The translations under genes and the position numbers were made by a program. A stretch of 64,000 bases of DNA from Branchiostoma belcheri (lineage: Eukaryota; Chordata; Leptocardii; Amphioxiformes; Branchiostomatidae): the NCBI RefSeq assembly GCF_001625305.1, contig NW_017804009.1, positions 1,802,202 to 1,866,201 of the forward strand, given 5' to 3'. The notes under the pieces were generated by a model. It made no database searches. It was not told the DNA's origin and saw only the letters and a program-made list of their open reading frames with translations. Position 1 is the stretch's first letter; each line of letters begins with the position of its first letter. Positions 45,752 through 56,594 of this stretch are shown in pieces.

Positions 45752-46268
45752 AAAGCTACGGTCACAACCCGCCGTACGTGCTTCTCCGTGCTGTCTACGT
45801 GCAAAAACGGCATCCGTGCGTGGTGAGTACCGCCTCCGTACGGAATCCTACAGATTTGTGAGCACGCAGACACGCCGTAGAACTTTAAGTGTATGTAAAA
45901 CTTTTTCTACGTGCGGTCTGCGGATTCACCACCCGTGCGTGCGAGTACGAGCGACGCGCGTGCCCCGTACGTGCCGTGTGGAAGAAGCAGGTGTGAGTAC
46001 GGCCTCCTTACGATAAAGTTGCAATCGCACAGAGATCGTACGTTGTAAGCACGTACAACTCACTTACCACTTGCGCAACGTACGATGCACGCAACCGCTC
46101 ACGGCCAGACGTGGCGTGCAGACCACACTCTTACACCTTGCGCAACCGTGCGAGTGACGTGCGTCGACGCCACTCCTTCCCCACGTTTTCAGAAAAAACG
46201 TAGCGGACGTAGCCTCCCAAAAAACGTACGGACAAAAAGCACGTACGGCGGGTTGTGACCGTAGCTTT
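45752..46268. mobile_element. GC-rich TIR element with CGTACG-rich interior
   Basis: About 30-bp inverted ends: 'aagctacggtcacaacccgc' and 'gcgggttgtgaccgtagctt', with TA at each side. The interior is dense in CGTACG, ACGTGC and GTACG motifs. No ORF. TA duplication suggests a Tc1/mariner-type MITE. Confidence 0.8.
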
Positions 46269-46639
46269 AGTCGACAAAATGTTCGAATAGAATGACAATG
46301 TTGTACTTACATTTTCCACGTGTTATCCGCAAGCTTTAGCTGGCTTACCTGACCAGGAGCTTAGCAAGAGTTCACCGGTTGTAATAAATTCTACACCTGG
46401 AACATAAGGCTGGTTAAGCCGGTTCGGTGATTAGACAGAATAATTTTACTGAATGCTTGTGTCTACATCGTGTTTCTTGTCTGTTGTCTGTTCTTGTCTT
46501 GTCTGCTGATATGTGTGTTGGACAAGTTTGAGGCAAAGTCGGAAATTCGGGAATCTGATATAAGAAGATATGCACTTTTTTTCCGAAAAAAACTGAATAA
46601 GGTAGTTATGTTAAGCTTTTGGCCCAAATTACGCCGATG

Positions 46640-47062
46640 CCCGTCGGAGATATAGCCCCGTAGTCCGCTGCCGTGGTAACAATTACCGTGCTCGACCGAT
46701 GCATTGCGTAGTTAGTACGTATGACCTGAGTAACAGCGTATGTAGCGTAGTTTTGGGCATCCTGAAAACTACACCGCGTACTGAGTTGCACTGTGCGTGT
46801 CCTGTGCGTATGCCGGCGTACATATAACTTTCACAAAACGACTGAGATGCATATGACGCGCGTATTATGCGTACGGCTGCGTACGTACGAACGTAACTCA
46901 TACGCATAGCGATGCGCAGAAGTGTGAAAGTGCTCCAATATCTGTTGGATTCCGTACGGAGGCGGTACTCACCTATTGCGAATCCCACAAATGTGCCCAC
47001 GTTTTTGCAAGCAAACAGCACGCAGTTGCACGTACGGCGGGTTGTGCCCCTCGTTTTACATT
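46640..47062. mobile_element. Diverged, inverted relative of the CGTACG element
   Basis: 'ttccgtacggaggcggtact' is the reverse complement of the block near 45,826, and 'gcacgtacggcgggttgtg' at 47,026-47,045 is one preserved end. The other end is degraded. Confidence 0.6.
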
Positions 47063-47504
47063 CACTTAGTTCTTTCTCTGAGAGGACTGCATGTGTCGTA
47101 CCAAGGAGGTGGTCGCACAGACATCCAAACAGAAGATGCTGAAGACGTAGCAAATTTGTCCCGGTGGTCTGTCGGGAACCGGAGGGGTACCTCTCGGTGT
47201 CCTCACGGTTTATAGGTCACGACGATTTCACGTCAACGGGACCCGGGTAGAATTTAAGTCAGAGTTAAATTCTTCTCGGGTCCCGGACGGGCAAAAATAG
47301 CCCGGCAGCCGCAGGGGTCATGCTAGCCTAGGTACCATCGTGATTTTTTCGAGCGTTGCGGAGCGAAAATCTGGATAACATCCAAGCTAGGGTCACGCCC
47401 GAAAGTGTCAAAAAACAGTCCGGGAACTACCCAGCAGGGCCCCTTTTTTCGATTGAAACCAAAACTTAACTTGTACAGTGGGTGTTTGCTGAGGAGGTGT
47501 TTAC

Positions 47505-48181
47505 TACCGTGGCCGACAAGAACAAAATTTTACACCGCAACTTTTGGTGTTTTACACTGCAACTTTTGGTGTTTTACACTGCAACTTTGGGTGTTTTACA
47601 CTGCAACTTTTGCTGTGTTTTACACTGCAACTTTTGCTGTGTTTTACACTGCAACTTTTGCTGTGTTTTACACTGCAACTTTTGCTGTTTTACACTGCAA
47701 CTTTTGCTGTGTTTTACACTGCAACTTTTGCTGTGTGGAAAACTTACACCCCTCCCCTTTTATAATGGACGGTCCCCTTATCAGGTCAAAGGTGACAACG
47801 ATGGCATGCAAACTACGTCGACTGAGTTATCCTTTTCGTGCATAAGTTTTTTAGAGGAAAAGCTTGGCTACGTTGTGACGTTAGTTTTTTTCTAAAGGTT
47901 TTTCTAGCTTTGGCCTATAGATCGGGATAAATTTAAAAATGTTTCGACCAGGTCCAGTGATTACAAATTATGTTGCTTTTTGCGTCACAACAAATTTATC
48001 AAGGCGGCACAACACAGTATTAGCCCTATGGGGATTTCTATAGTTAAGGACCCCAAAGTGACTCACTTCGACTCACGGAAAATCATACTAGGGTGCACAA
48101 GCAAGGTTCAGAATTTTGATATGTTTAATTTCAGGGTATAGTGTACGAAATATGTGAAAATGAGCTTAAATTTGCCGGCTA
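47505..48181. mobile_element. 677-bp repeat, copy 1 (22-24 bp internal minisatellite)
   Basis: Starts 'taccgtggccgacaagaac', then about eleven 'ttttacactgcaacttttg' units, then a unique 430-bp part ending 'aaatttgccggcta'. The copy at 50,835-51,511 aligns with no indel at offset 3,330; I noticed one substitution (48,125 T versus 51,455 C). TA is present at both ends in both copies. Confidence 0.88.
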
Positions 48182-48545
48182 AATCTGGATATGCAGCCGT
48201 GGAAAACAGCGTTTTGGCGCATATTTTCAAACAGAGAATTTATTGAAACTGGACACCCCTCTGTGCGAAGTGTAAGGAAAGTGGACCAAACCGATAATAC
48301 ATCAAAGGTCAATGTGCGCGACCATTTTCAGGGTCAAAGGGGTGTTCGGGTGCCACCAAAAGTCTTAATTTTCACGCCCGAAAACACATCTACAATAAAA
48401 GCAAAAGAACGTGCATCATCTACAGCCCAATAGCAAAACAAATACCGTCCGCCCCAATGCGAGAAACAGCTGCGAACATGAAAATCCCAAACTATTTTAA
48501 TACCCTTCCGCAGAAGGATGTCTCCTTCCCCAGAGGTAACAAAGA
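48182..48545. repeat. Dispersed repeat related to 18,560-19,000
   Basis: 'gaaaacagcgttttggcgca', 'agaacgtgcatcatctacag'. It begins exactly where the 677-bp element ends, so that element inserted at its edge. Confidence 0.65.
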
Positions 48546-48729
48546 GTAATCTTGCATAATACCAGTGCAAAGCAATCAGCACATAGACTCTTCCAGAGTT
48601 TTGGCTTCATCTATAATAGAGAGTTAGACCGAATATAACAAAAGCTTGTGAATGCTGTGCTATTCCTATATATTTAACACCACACCATGATATTACATAG
48701 ATTTTTGGCCTAACTAAACAGCTAAGAAA

Positions 48730-49056
48730 CTATGAAGAATTGATCTGTGACAGTTCGTCCTGTTGTTCGGAGGCGGTGGAGGGTGTGCCGATGGTGCTGG
48801 TCTGGCCCTGGGGCAGCTCCATATTCAACTCTAACCCAGCTTCATCAGCCACCTGGCGCATCAGGTGGTCCACCTGGTCCGTCGAGACGTTCAGGGTCGT
48901 GGTGCCGCTCATGGCGTCCTCCATCTGCGCGGACTGGACGTCCAGATCCTCAAACTGCCGCTCGAACTTGTCCATGAGCGCGGTGACCTTCTCCAGGTTC
49001 ATGGAGCGCATCGCAGATTCCATGGACTTCACCACGCCAGCCATGTCCTGCGTCAC
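48730..49056 (-). CDS. CHMP1: CHMP1 exon 2 (terminal)
   Basis: Begins with GTG (Val), directly after 'tgtcactacccag', phase 0; this Val is an internal residue, not a start. Stop TAG at 48,730-48,732. It carries the Snf7 C-terminal half and the altered tail. Confidence 0.9.
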   Translation of the reverse strand: MTQDMAGVVKSMESAMRSMNLEKVTALMDKFERQFEDLDVQSAQMEDAMSGTTTLNVSTDQVDHLMRQVADEAGLELNMELPQGQTSTIGTPSTASEQQDELSQINSS

Positions 49057-50485
49057 CTGGGTAGTGACATTGTGAAGAAAACATTAAAATGTATAATGAG
49101 CAATGTTTTTAGTAAGGCCACAGCAAGTAAATTTTATGGATGATATCCTCCACAGACTCCAAATCTAATGCGAGTGGGCAAAAAAAAAAAGGTGGGCCGA
49201 AAAAAACAAGGTTCCTACATCTTCAAATTTTGACTCAATTATTGTAACGGTTTTGATACAGTGGGAACATCACATATACACAGCCAGCATCACATATCAC
49301 TGCATCAAAGTAAAAAACAAAACATTAAGTCAGAGCCCTTTTCTTGTCTCCTCTCTTCATAGCATGGGAACAGATATCTCTGCCCATTTTCGGCATGTTG
49401 ACCACTGTCAGAGGGCAACAAAATTTCTTTTTTTCCCCCCAAAATCAGGCAAAAATCAATGCTCGCGCTGATGTCATCCATAAAAATTACTTGCTGTGGC
49501 CTAAGTACATTTGCAAATAAAACGTTAAAATGTATAATGAGCAATACACTTGGGATCGCGATGACGTCACAGCCAGCAAGTGGTAAAAAAACAGGTGGCT
49601 GATTTGCATATGTCTTCAAATAATTTGCATGTACACATGTAAGAATTTAAAAAAAAAACATTAATTTAGTAAGAACATTCTAAGAGCAAGTTAACCACGG
49701 TGCAATTCAGGCAACCATAATATAATTAATAATGGTACCTCGCAAGGTCATTGTCTAAGCACTACTAGTATACAAGTGTATACATGATGTCAGGGTTCGA
49801 AATACTGTGTGCATAATATAAATGATAATGATATGCACCTTAGTGCAGATAAAATTGTTGCTGTGCAGGTATTTCTGAATTTCTACCTGCACTGGTCCAT
49901 GTTTATATAAACAGATGTGGATGTAGATGTTTATTTGCTGCACTGACTGTGAACTATACATTACTAGTAGTATAAAAGAAAGGATGGCAGTGGTATCTGA
50001 ATAGTTTTTAATAAATATGATCCATTCTTCTTAAAATCTGATGGGAGCGGGTAAAACTTGTCTGGTGAAGCAAGGATGTTGAAAAAAAATCCTTTTTGAA
50101 CCTCCTTGAGTGAAGGTAGTTTTCATTGTTATTTAACTTTAAGTACTTGCACCAGTGCAGTTATGCAGAAAGAATTTTTTCGAGCCCTGTCACTGTAGTG
50201 TGTACGTTTAGCTGGTTCACTCACCTTCTTCATGGTGACGGCCGTCTGTACCCTCTGCGCCACGGCGTCTATCCTGGAACTCATCCGCAGGTAGTTGAGG
50301 GACTGGTTGTGCTGTCGGATGGAGTTCTCGGCGTGAATGCGGGCGCCTTCCATGTTGTTTTTCTGGATCGCCTTCTTCAACTTGTTCTTTTCCTCCTTCT
50401 CCATTTCGTCGCACTTCTTGGCGTTCCTCTGCAAGTCCTTGGCCGCGAATTTCAGATTAAAGAGGGGTTTCTCCATGTTCGACAT
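48730..50485 (-). CDS. CHMP1: CHMP1 (ESCRT-III charged multivesicular body protein 1)
   Basis: Two exons, 50485-50225 and 49056-48730, joined in phase 0 ('aagaag|gtgagt' ... 'cacctgg' region acceptor 'ctacccag'), give 195 aa. The protein starts MSNMEKPLFNLKFAAKDLQR and contains IHAENSIRQ, RVQTAVTMKK, MAGVVKSM, LEKVTALMDKFERQFEDLDV and LELNMELPQG: CHMP1 throughout. CHMP1 forms ESCRT-III filaments that pinch membranes at endosomes and the midbody, and recruits VPS4 and spastin. The basic N-terminal helices and acidic C-terminal part are intact. Odd point: after DELSQ the protein ends INSS, where known CHMP1 proteins have the RLxxLR part of the MIT-interacting motif. CHMP1A versus CHMP1B is not resolved. 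Confidence 0.93.
49116..49501. mobile_element. TIR element (GGCCACAGCAAGT family) in the CHMP1 intron
   Basis: Ends 'ggccacagcaagtaaatttt' and inverted 'aattacttgctgtggcc', TAA at 49,113-49,115 and 49,502-49,504. It starts 60 bp upstream of the exon 2 acceptor. Confidence 0.88.
49835..49905. repeat. Single unit of the 89-bp satellite family
   Basis: 'tgcaccttagtgcagataaa' and 'tctacctgcactggtccatg' match the array at 1-720. Confidence 0.75.
50225..50485 (-). CDS. CHMP1: CHMP1 exon 1
   Basis: Start ATG at 50,485; MSNME matches the family start exactly, so this start is secure. Donor GTGAGT at 50,224. The antisense open frames here are shadows. Confidence 0.93.
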
Positions 50486-50595
50486 CTTGAAGGCTTGTCT
50501 GTCCTGCTACAAGGTGTTTTAAAGCGTTGGGAGTGACCAGAAACACAGAAAGTCACACAGCTATAATTTACACACAGATGATGACGAAGTGACTC

Positions 50596-50630
50596 ATCCG
50601 GAAATTCTGGTGCTGACGTCACGTGAGGGT
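50596..50630 (-). promoter_or_regulatory. Candidate CHMP1 promoter elements: ETS, CRE and CLEAR/E-box
   Basis: TGACGTCA (CRE) at 50,614-50,621 overlaps GTCACGTGAG (50,618-50,627), close to the TFEB CLEAR motif; an ETS-like CCGGAAAT lies at 50,597-50,604. They sit 110-145 bp upstream of the CHMP1 start codon. Position and overlap are seen; function is inferred. Confidence 0.45.
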
Positions 50631-50834
50631 GAAAGGTTGACGAGGGGAAAGAATTAACGCCTCCGGGTCAGGAGCGCACCTAGCGGAATTATCTAGAGCT
50701 GCAGGTGTTTTTTCCGGGTCCGGCCGGGTTTGCCATATACATTTGTACGACGCCACTCGGCAGATAGGTGGCCAGGAATATTTACCAGAGCATAGGCTAT
50801 ATGAGGTTTTGTATCGTTGCCGTACAGGGTATTT

Positions 50835-51511
50835 TACCGTGGCCGACAAGAACAAAATTTTACACCGCAACTTTTGGTGTTTTACACTGCAACTTTTGGT
50901 GTTTTACACTGCAACTTTGGGTGTTTTACACTGCAACTTTTGCTGTGTTTTACACTGCAACTTTTGCTGTGTTTTACACTGCAACTTTTGCTGTGTTTTA
51001 CACTGCAACTTTTGCTGTTTTACACTGCAACTTTTGCTGTGTTTTACACTGCAACTTTTGCTGTGTGGAAAACTTACACCCCTCCCCTTTTATAATGGAC
51101 GGTCCCCTTATCAGGTCAAAGGTGACAACGATGGCATGCAAACTACGTCGACTGAGTTATCCTTTTCGTGCATAAGTTTTTTAGAGGAAAAGCTTGGCTA
51201 CGTTGTGACGTTAGTTTTTTTCTAAAGGTTTTTCTAGCTTTGGCCTATAGATCGGGATAAATTTAAAAATGTTTCGACCAGGTCCAGTGATTACAAATTA
51301 TGTTGCTTTTTGCGTCACAACAAATTTATCAAGGCGGCACAACACAGTATTAGCCCTATGGGGATTTCTATAGTTAAGGACCCCAAAGTGACTCACTTCG
51401 ACTCACGGAAAATCATACTAGGGTGCACAAGCAAGGTTCAGAATTTTGATATGCTTAATTTCAGGGTATAGTGTACGAAATATGTGAAAATGAGCTTAAA
51501 TTTGCCGGCTA
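50835..51511. mobile_element. 677-bp repeat, copy 2
   Basis: Direct copy of 47,505-48,181 on the other side of CHMP1. Confidence 0.88.
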
Positions 51512-51665
51512 GTTCTCTTCTCGCGCCCTCTTTTATTAGCGCCACTGCGGAGGTCATGGAACTGCAGCCGACGCACAGTACTAGGCGGGACAAGTATCCA
51601 AGCGCAAATCTACGCCGACTAAACACGCACCATAATCCAACTTTTACAGTCTCAAAACTGACGTA

Positions 51666-52152
51666 TTCCTCTAACATTTAGCAAAGGTTCTGTCTCGATG
51701 CCATGCACAGAACAATCTCTGCACCCTTCCCTAGTATTGTGTAGCACTACTTTGTGCCCGGACTACTTTTGACTACGGGGTTCGCCCATGAATACTGTGT
51801 TGTGCGGCCTCAAGGACTCTCAGGCCGCCGCCATCTTTGTCACCTTTGACCTGACAGGGGGACCGTCCATTATAAAAGGGGAGGGGTGTAAGTTTTCCAC
51901 ACAGCAAAAGTTGCAGTATAAAACACAGCAAAAGTTGCAGTGTAACACACCAAAAGTTGCAGTGTAAAACACCAAAAGTTGCAGTGTAAAACACAGCAAA
52001 AGTTGCAGTGTAAAACACAGCAAAAGTTGCAGTGTAAAACACAGAAAAAGTTGCAGTGTAAAACACCCAAAGTTGCAGTGTAAAACACCAAAAGTTGCGG
52101 TGTAAAACACCAAAAGTTGCGGTGTAAAATTTTGTACTTGTCGGCCACGGTA
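51666..52152. mobile_element. Inverted relative of the 677-bp repeat, copy 3
   Basis: Minus-orientation 'gcaaaagttgcagtgtaaaa' units from about 51,897, ending 'gtcggccacggta'. Its unique half differs from copies 1 and 2 ('cctcaaggactctcaggccg'). 53,450-53,915 is a near-identical direct copy. Confidence 0.8.
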
Positions 52153-52639
52153 CCCGACAAAAAATGATTGTGTCCGAACAGTGTGAGTTTAGGTCCACCA
52201 TAAAATCCCTTTCATCCCTCAGACGACCTGATCTAAAAAGGATTTGAGATGAAAGCCTGTTTATTACTGACAGGATCAGGCAGGGAAGTTTCGGCGTCCG
52301 GGCGATTGTCGGACGTATACGCTTATTTTGACCTGAGTACTGCGGTGGGGCACAGTGAGCCAAAAGAGGGCCTCTTGCGGGTCATGGGTAATTGCCATAC
52401 TAGCAGTGTGTACACCGACGATTTATTTTGGTACTTCTTTTTTAGATAATTTTTTTTCTTGAAAGAAAGGCCCAGTTTTCTGGTAAGAAGGACAGAAGAA
52501 TGTATATTTTTAAACTATGGCCAAAAAGTCTGACATTTTTCATGGTTTGACCTGTTATTAGCCTTTAAAAACTTGTGATCTTGTTACCTGCTATTAGCTG
52601 CGTGTATTAGCGATGGCTTGGGGATTTATCTCCCTTTTG
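52153..52639. other. No gene seen
   Basis: A 66-codon open frame at 52,249 has no support. Confidence 0.45.
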
Positions 52640-53250
52640 TGTATTTGAGGATTTACAGATGAGTTTTTGATAGCCTATAGTCTGTCAACAGCATAACTTG
52701 AGAAAGCTTAGGTGGATTATCTTGATATTTGGTGGGTGGGTAGGTCTTGATGGGACCTGGAAATGATTAGACTTTGGACCCCCTAGCGGCTTGTTGTGGT
52801 ACTGCAGCTGAACTTCCAGTTTTGATATCTCATGATCTACACATGCTGGGGTGACGAAATCTGGATGGTAGGTAGCTCTTTTGTTGGGGAAGAAGTGGCG
52901 TGAGCTTGGGCCCCTAGCGGCTTGCTCAGGAACTGCAGGTCTATCTGTTTGAAAATATTCAAAAGAGGATAACTCAAGAACCGGTGGACGGATCGTCGTG
53001 ACTTTTGGTATGTAGGTAGCTTACGTGATGGTCGGTATAATTATGCGGCAATTATGCAAATCTGGATGTAATTTGCATAATTAATGGAGAAATTCTATAA
53101 ATCAGCTGCATTACATTGTAGGACTATTCAAGCTTGTGACATGTAATTGAGAACGAGAGAAACACAGGCAGATATTGATTATGTAAATTAATACATAATT
53201 TGCATAATTAATGAGAAAATGTAATAATTCCATAATGCTAACTGCCTGGA
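52640..53250. repeat. Dispersed repeat
   Basis: 'cttgatatttggtgggtggg', 'ccccctagcggcttgttgtg' and 'gcataattaatggagaaatt' recur in the repeats at 13,988, 16,717 and 40,465. Confidence 0.6.
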
Positions 53251-53284
53251 ATTTCATACTTGGGGTTGCTGGTGTCTTTTCTAA

Positions 53285-53429
53285 ATTTAAAGCGACCAGT
53301 GTTACTGCAGTAACGTACGGACCTCCCACGACGCCCATTTCCGAACTTTATCTTGCTATCGTCAACGGTAACTTGCTCGCAAAAAATCGTGAACATCCAT
53401 TTGCAGATTCTCGAATTATCCCGCTAACA
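53285..53429. repeat. Partial copy of the 17,575 repeat, cut by the gap
   Basis: 'gtacggacctcccacgacgc' and 'aaaaaatcgtgaacatccat' match 17,580-17,700; it ends at the N run. Confidence 0.7.
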
Positions 53430-53449
53430 NNNNNNNNNNNNNNNNNNNN
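53430..53449. other. Assembly gap (20 N)
   Basis: Twenty consecutive N. Its true size is unknown. Confidence 0.98.
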
Positions 53450-53915
53450 TTCCTCTAACATTTAGCAAAGGTTCTGTCTCGATGCCATGCACAAAACAAT
53501 CTCTGCACCCTTCCCTAGTATTGTGTAGCACTACTTTGTGCCCGGACTACTTTTGACTACGGGGTTCGCCCATGAATACTGTGTTGTGCGGCCTCAAGGA
53601 CTCTCAGGCCGCCGCCATCTTTGTCACCTTTGACCTGACAGGGGGACCGTCCATTATAAAAGGGGAGGGGTGTAAGTTTTCCACACAGCAAAAGTTGCAG
53701 TATAAAACACAGCAAAAGTTGCAGTGTAACACACCAAAAGTTGCAGTGTAAAACACCAAAAGTTGCAGTGTAAAAACACAGCAAAAGTTGCAGTGTAAAA
53801 CACAGCAAAAGTTGCAGTGTAAAACACAGAAAAAGTTGCAGTGTAAAACACCCAAAGTTGCAGTGTAAAACACCAAAAGTTGCGGTGTAAAATTTTGTAC
53901 TTGTCGGCCACGGTA
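53450..53915. mobile_element. Inverted relative of the 677-bp repeat, copy 4
   Basis: Matches 51,666-52,152 at offset 1,784, starting at the first base after the gap, with about one 22-bp unit fewer and an extra A near 53,775. Confidence 0.85.
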
Positions 53916-53961
53916 GTTTACATTCTGGTAGTTCTGGTACATTCTGTGTTTTGATAACTTA

Positions 53962-54293
53962 CGCTACACTGATTTAACTCTACGGATGACATCCGCACGC
54001 GTATTAATTTTTGCGTGCTCTCAAAAAAATCACGTCCTCCGACACTGGCCTGGGTGCCATCCAGCGCAGTCCATAGTAGCTAGCGACAATAGGGAGCCGG
54101 CGGTAACTACGGAGGATGACACCCAGGCTTCCGAGGCTCCACAGAAGTCAGTACAGTGCCGACTCGTAATTGGCGCAAAAGGCCAGTATGTACAGGCTTG
54201 TCGTGAAAGTTGCTATGTACTACCGCAAATTCACAATACCAGCTTTGTATTCCTGTTGGTGGTCTTTGTCTGTAAAATTAAGTCAGTTTGGCC
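53962..54293. mobile_element. TIR element (GGCCACACCGACTT family, diverged)
   Basis: 332 bp, TTA at 53,959-53,961 and 54,294-54,296. Internal 'ggtaactacggaggatgaca' and 'cagtgccgact' match the element at 38,211-38,619 in inverted orientation. Confidence 0.8.
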
Positions 54294-54296
54294 TTA

Positions 54297-54915
54297 TGAG
54301 AAAACGCTTTCTTTGTTGGTATATATTTTTACTGGTAAGAGGTTTTGTTGATTCTCTTACAGGTGACAAAATGAGCTAGAAGGGCGTAAAAGTTTTTTTT
54401 ACCTTTTTATTAGATTTCTTACTTGTTATCGGGGTGTATGTGTTAGGTAATTTGAGCACCAGAATGTGATACATTATTGAGCGTTGAGCACAAAAAATTA
54501 CTAGCATTACCTTTTGTCTTACTTTATCTACTACTGGAAACTGTTCTGTATCAGATAAAGATACGGGGGGTACAGAATTAAGCTGCAAGATTCTGCATGA
54601 ACAACTAAAAACCTATACGTTGGGTGTCACTTGAAGGCAGACAGAAGTCCAGACTATGCATGATGAACAAATGACTATTAAACTGGTGGACGGGCCAAAT
54701 ACTGAATACCTAACACCAGCTCAGAAAAGAACAAGAAATAGTCATGCTGTCAAGTACCATAGTTATCAACCAAGGATTGAGTTCTTTAAAAAAATTAATT
54801 CTTTCCTAGATTTTCTAGAACAATCCCAGAGGGCATCATCATTAGATAGCTTTAAACAATGTTAAGAGTTAGATATTGAAGGGTTAGGTTTAAGTCGTAT
54901 GAATTCGGTTTAATG
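54297..54915. other. No gene seen
   Basis: A 69-codon open frame (54,656) has no splice or family support. Confidence 0.45.
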
Positions 54916-55065
54916 TAGCCAGCTGCCGCTGCAGCGCGTGCTTGCAAAGCTGGCGTGTTACGCCGAAGGGCGGTTATACCGGCTATATACCAGTACAGAT
55001 ATTACAGCTCATCACAGTCATTTTCACCATGGCGGACGTTCTGTTGACCCGACTGCGAACAGTCA

Positions 55066-55265
55066 ATTACAAATGTGAATGTAGAATGTAAATTTGTTAC
55101 AAGCGGTGAAATCTTTATATACTCCTGGCCGGAAAAACAGCTAAAGCCTGTGGATAAAACGTCGACTTCGCCTAATGTAAGTACAAGTTTTTAACGTACG
55201 TGTGTAAGGCCAGGGCACATTTACATACGCCGTGCGACCTCCGGGCGACCGCAGATAGATTTCTT
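55066..55265. repeat. Duplicated block C1 (partner 56,595-56,805)
   Basis: 'ttacaagcggtgaaatcttt', 'gtggataaaacgtcgacttc', 'catacgccgtgcgacctccg' shared in order with 56,595-56,805. Each copy leads into a 57-bp array. Confidence 0.85.
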
Positions 55266-56015
55266 GAGATGTGTGTGAGTCGTGTGTCATATGTCGTCCA
55301 AATTTCACCTGTACCTGTCTTAAGCTTGGTTTTTGAGATAGTCGTGTGTGTCCTCCAAATTTTACCTGTACCTGTCTTAAGCTTTTTTTGAGATAGTCGT
55401 GCGTGTCCTCCAAATTTCACCTGTACCTGTCTTGTTTTTTGAGATAGTCATGTGTGTCCTCCAAAATTTCACCTGTACCTGTCTAAAGCTTGGTTTTTGA
55501 GATAGTCGTGTGAGTCCTCCAAATTTCACCTGTACCTGTCTTAAGCTTGTTTTTTTAGATAGTCGTGTGTGTCCTCCAAATTTCACCTGTACCTGTCTTG
55601 TTTTTTGCGGATAGACGTGTGATTCCTGCAAATGTCACCTGTACCTGTCTTGTTTCTTGAGATAGTCACGTATGTCCTCCAAAATTTCACCTGTACCTGT
55701 CTTAAGCTTGGTTTTTGAGATAGTCATGTGATTCCTCCAAATTTCACCTGTACCTGTTTTTTTAGATAGTTGTGTGAGTCCTCCAAATTTCACCTGTACC
55801 TGTTTTTTAGATAGTCGTGTGAGTCCTCCAAATTTCACCTGTACCTGTCTTAAGCTTGGTTTTTGAGATAGTCGTGTGTGTCCTCCAAATTTCACCTGTA
55901 CCTGTCTTGTTTTTTTTAAATAGTCGTGTGAGTTCTCCAAATTTCACCAGTACCTGTTTTTTAGCTAGTCGTGTGATTCCTCCGAATTTAACCTGTACCT
56001 GTCTTGTTTTTTATA
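55265..56015. repeat. 57-bp tandem array, about 13 units
   Basis: Unit 'gagatagtcgtgtgtgtcct' + 'ccaaatttcacctgtacctg' + 'tcttaagcttggttttt', with the last part missing in some units. Frames read through it (minus) give a repeated RQVQVKFGG-type peptide that is a repeat product. Confidence 0.9.
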
Positions 56016-56199
56016 TAGATTTTCCACACTGAAGATCCAATACTGCACCTATCACCGAAACATCTGCTTGGAGATTAGCCATCCCAACTAGCTGGACAAT
56101 AGGCCACAGCAAAAAAAGTGAAAGGTGAAAAACTGCTATAGGACAAAAGTCGCGTCTTATCTTTTCTTCTCTACTTCACATCTTCAGTCGTTCATTATG

Positions 56200-56555
56200 A
56201 TCCAATTGATAGAAAAGGGGGCGTTGTTTTGTACGCCACCATCACACCAGAACAATAGGACACAACCAGATACAAAAGAGAAAAATCAACGCCTTCGGGC
56301 AAAAGTCAAGCGATCTACTTTCTTTATTTTCTTGACCTGATAGTATCTCACCATGATGACAGAAAAGGGGGCGTTGTTACAGAAAACAGAAAAAAAAAGA
56401 GAAAATAAACAGAGCGCAATTTTAGGGCCAATGCCCCCCAGTCCTTGGCTTCTTTGGTCGGACAGCATGACTTGATTGACAGAAAAGGGGGCCCGGGGCG
56501 TTGTTGCAGACGTTAGCAAATCAAGACAAAAAGTAGAGCCCAACTGAAGCCCAAT
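56200..56555. repeat. Duplicated block D1 (partner 57,290-57,575)
   Basis: 'tcaacgccttcgggcaaaag', 'cttgacctgatagtatct', 'cagtccttggcttctttggt' shared with 57,290-57,575; a weaker third copy lies at 57,830-57,960. Confidence 0.8.
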
Positions 56556-56594
56556 TATACTAAACGTATAGGTGGTTAAACCTGTTCCCGGATC

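Noticed and set aside
47405..47895. FTLQLLL / FYTATFAV repeat proteins (also at 50.8, 51.9 and 53.7 kb)
   Set aside because: Translations of the 22-24 bp minisatellite; unit lengths are not all multiples of three and all frames stay open.
48740..49143. Plus-strand frames over CHMP1 exon 2
   Set aside because: Antisense to a well-matched CHMP1 exon.
55029..55083. ATGGCGGACGTTCTG in a good start context as the first exon of a new gene
   Set aside because: Only 18 codons before a stop, no donor, and it lies beside sequence that recurs elsewhere in the window.
55141..55940. RQVQVKFGG-type repeat proteins on the minus strand
   Set aside because: Translations of the 57-bp array; no start, splice site or conserved end.
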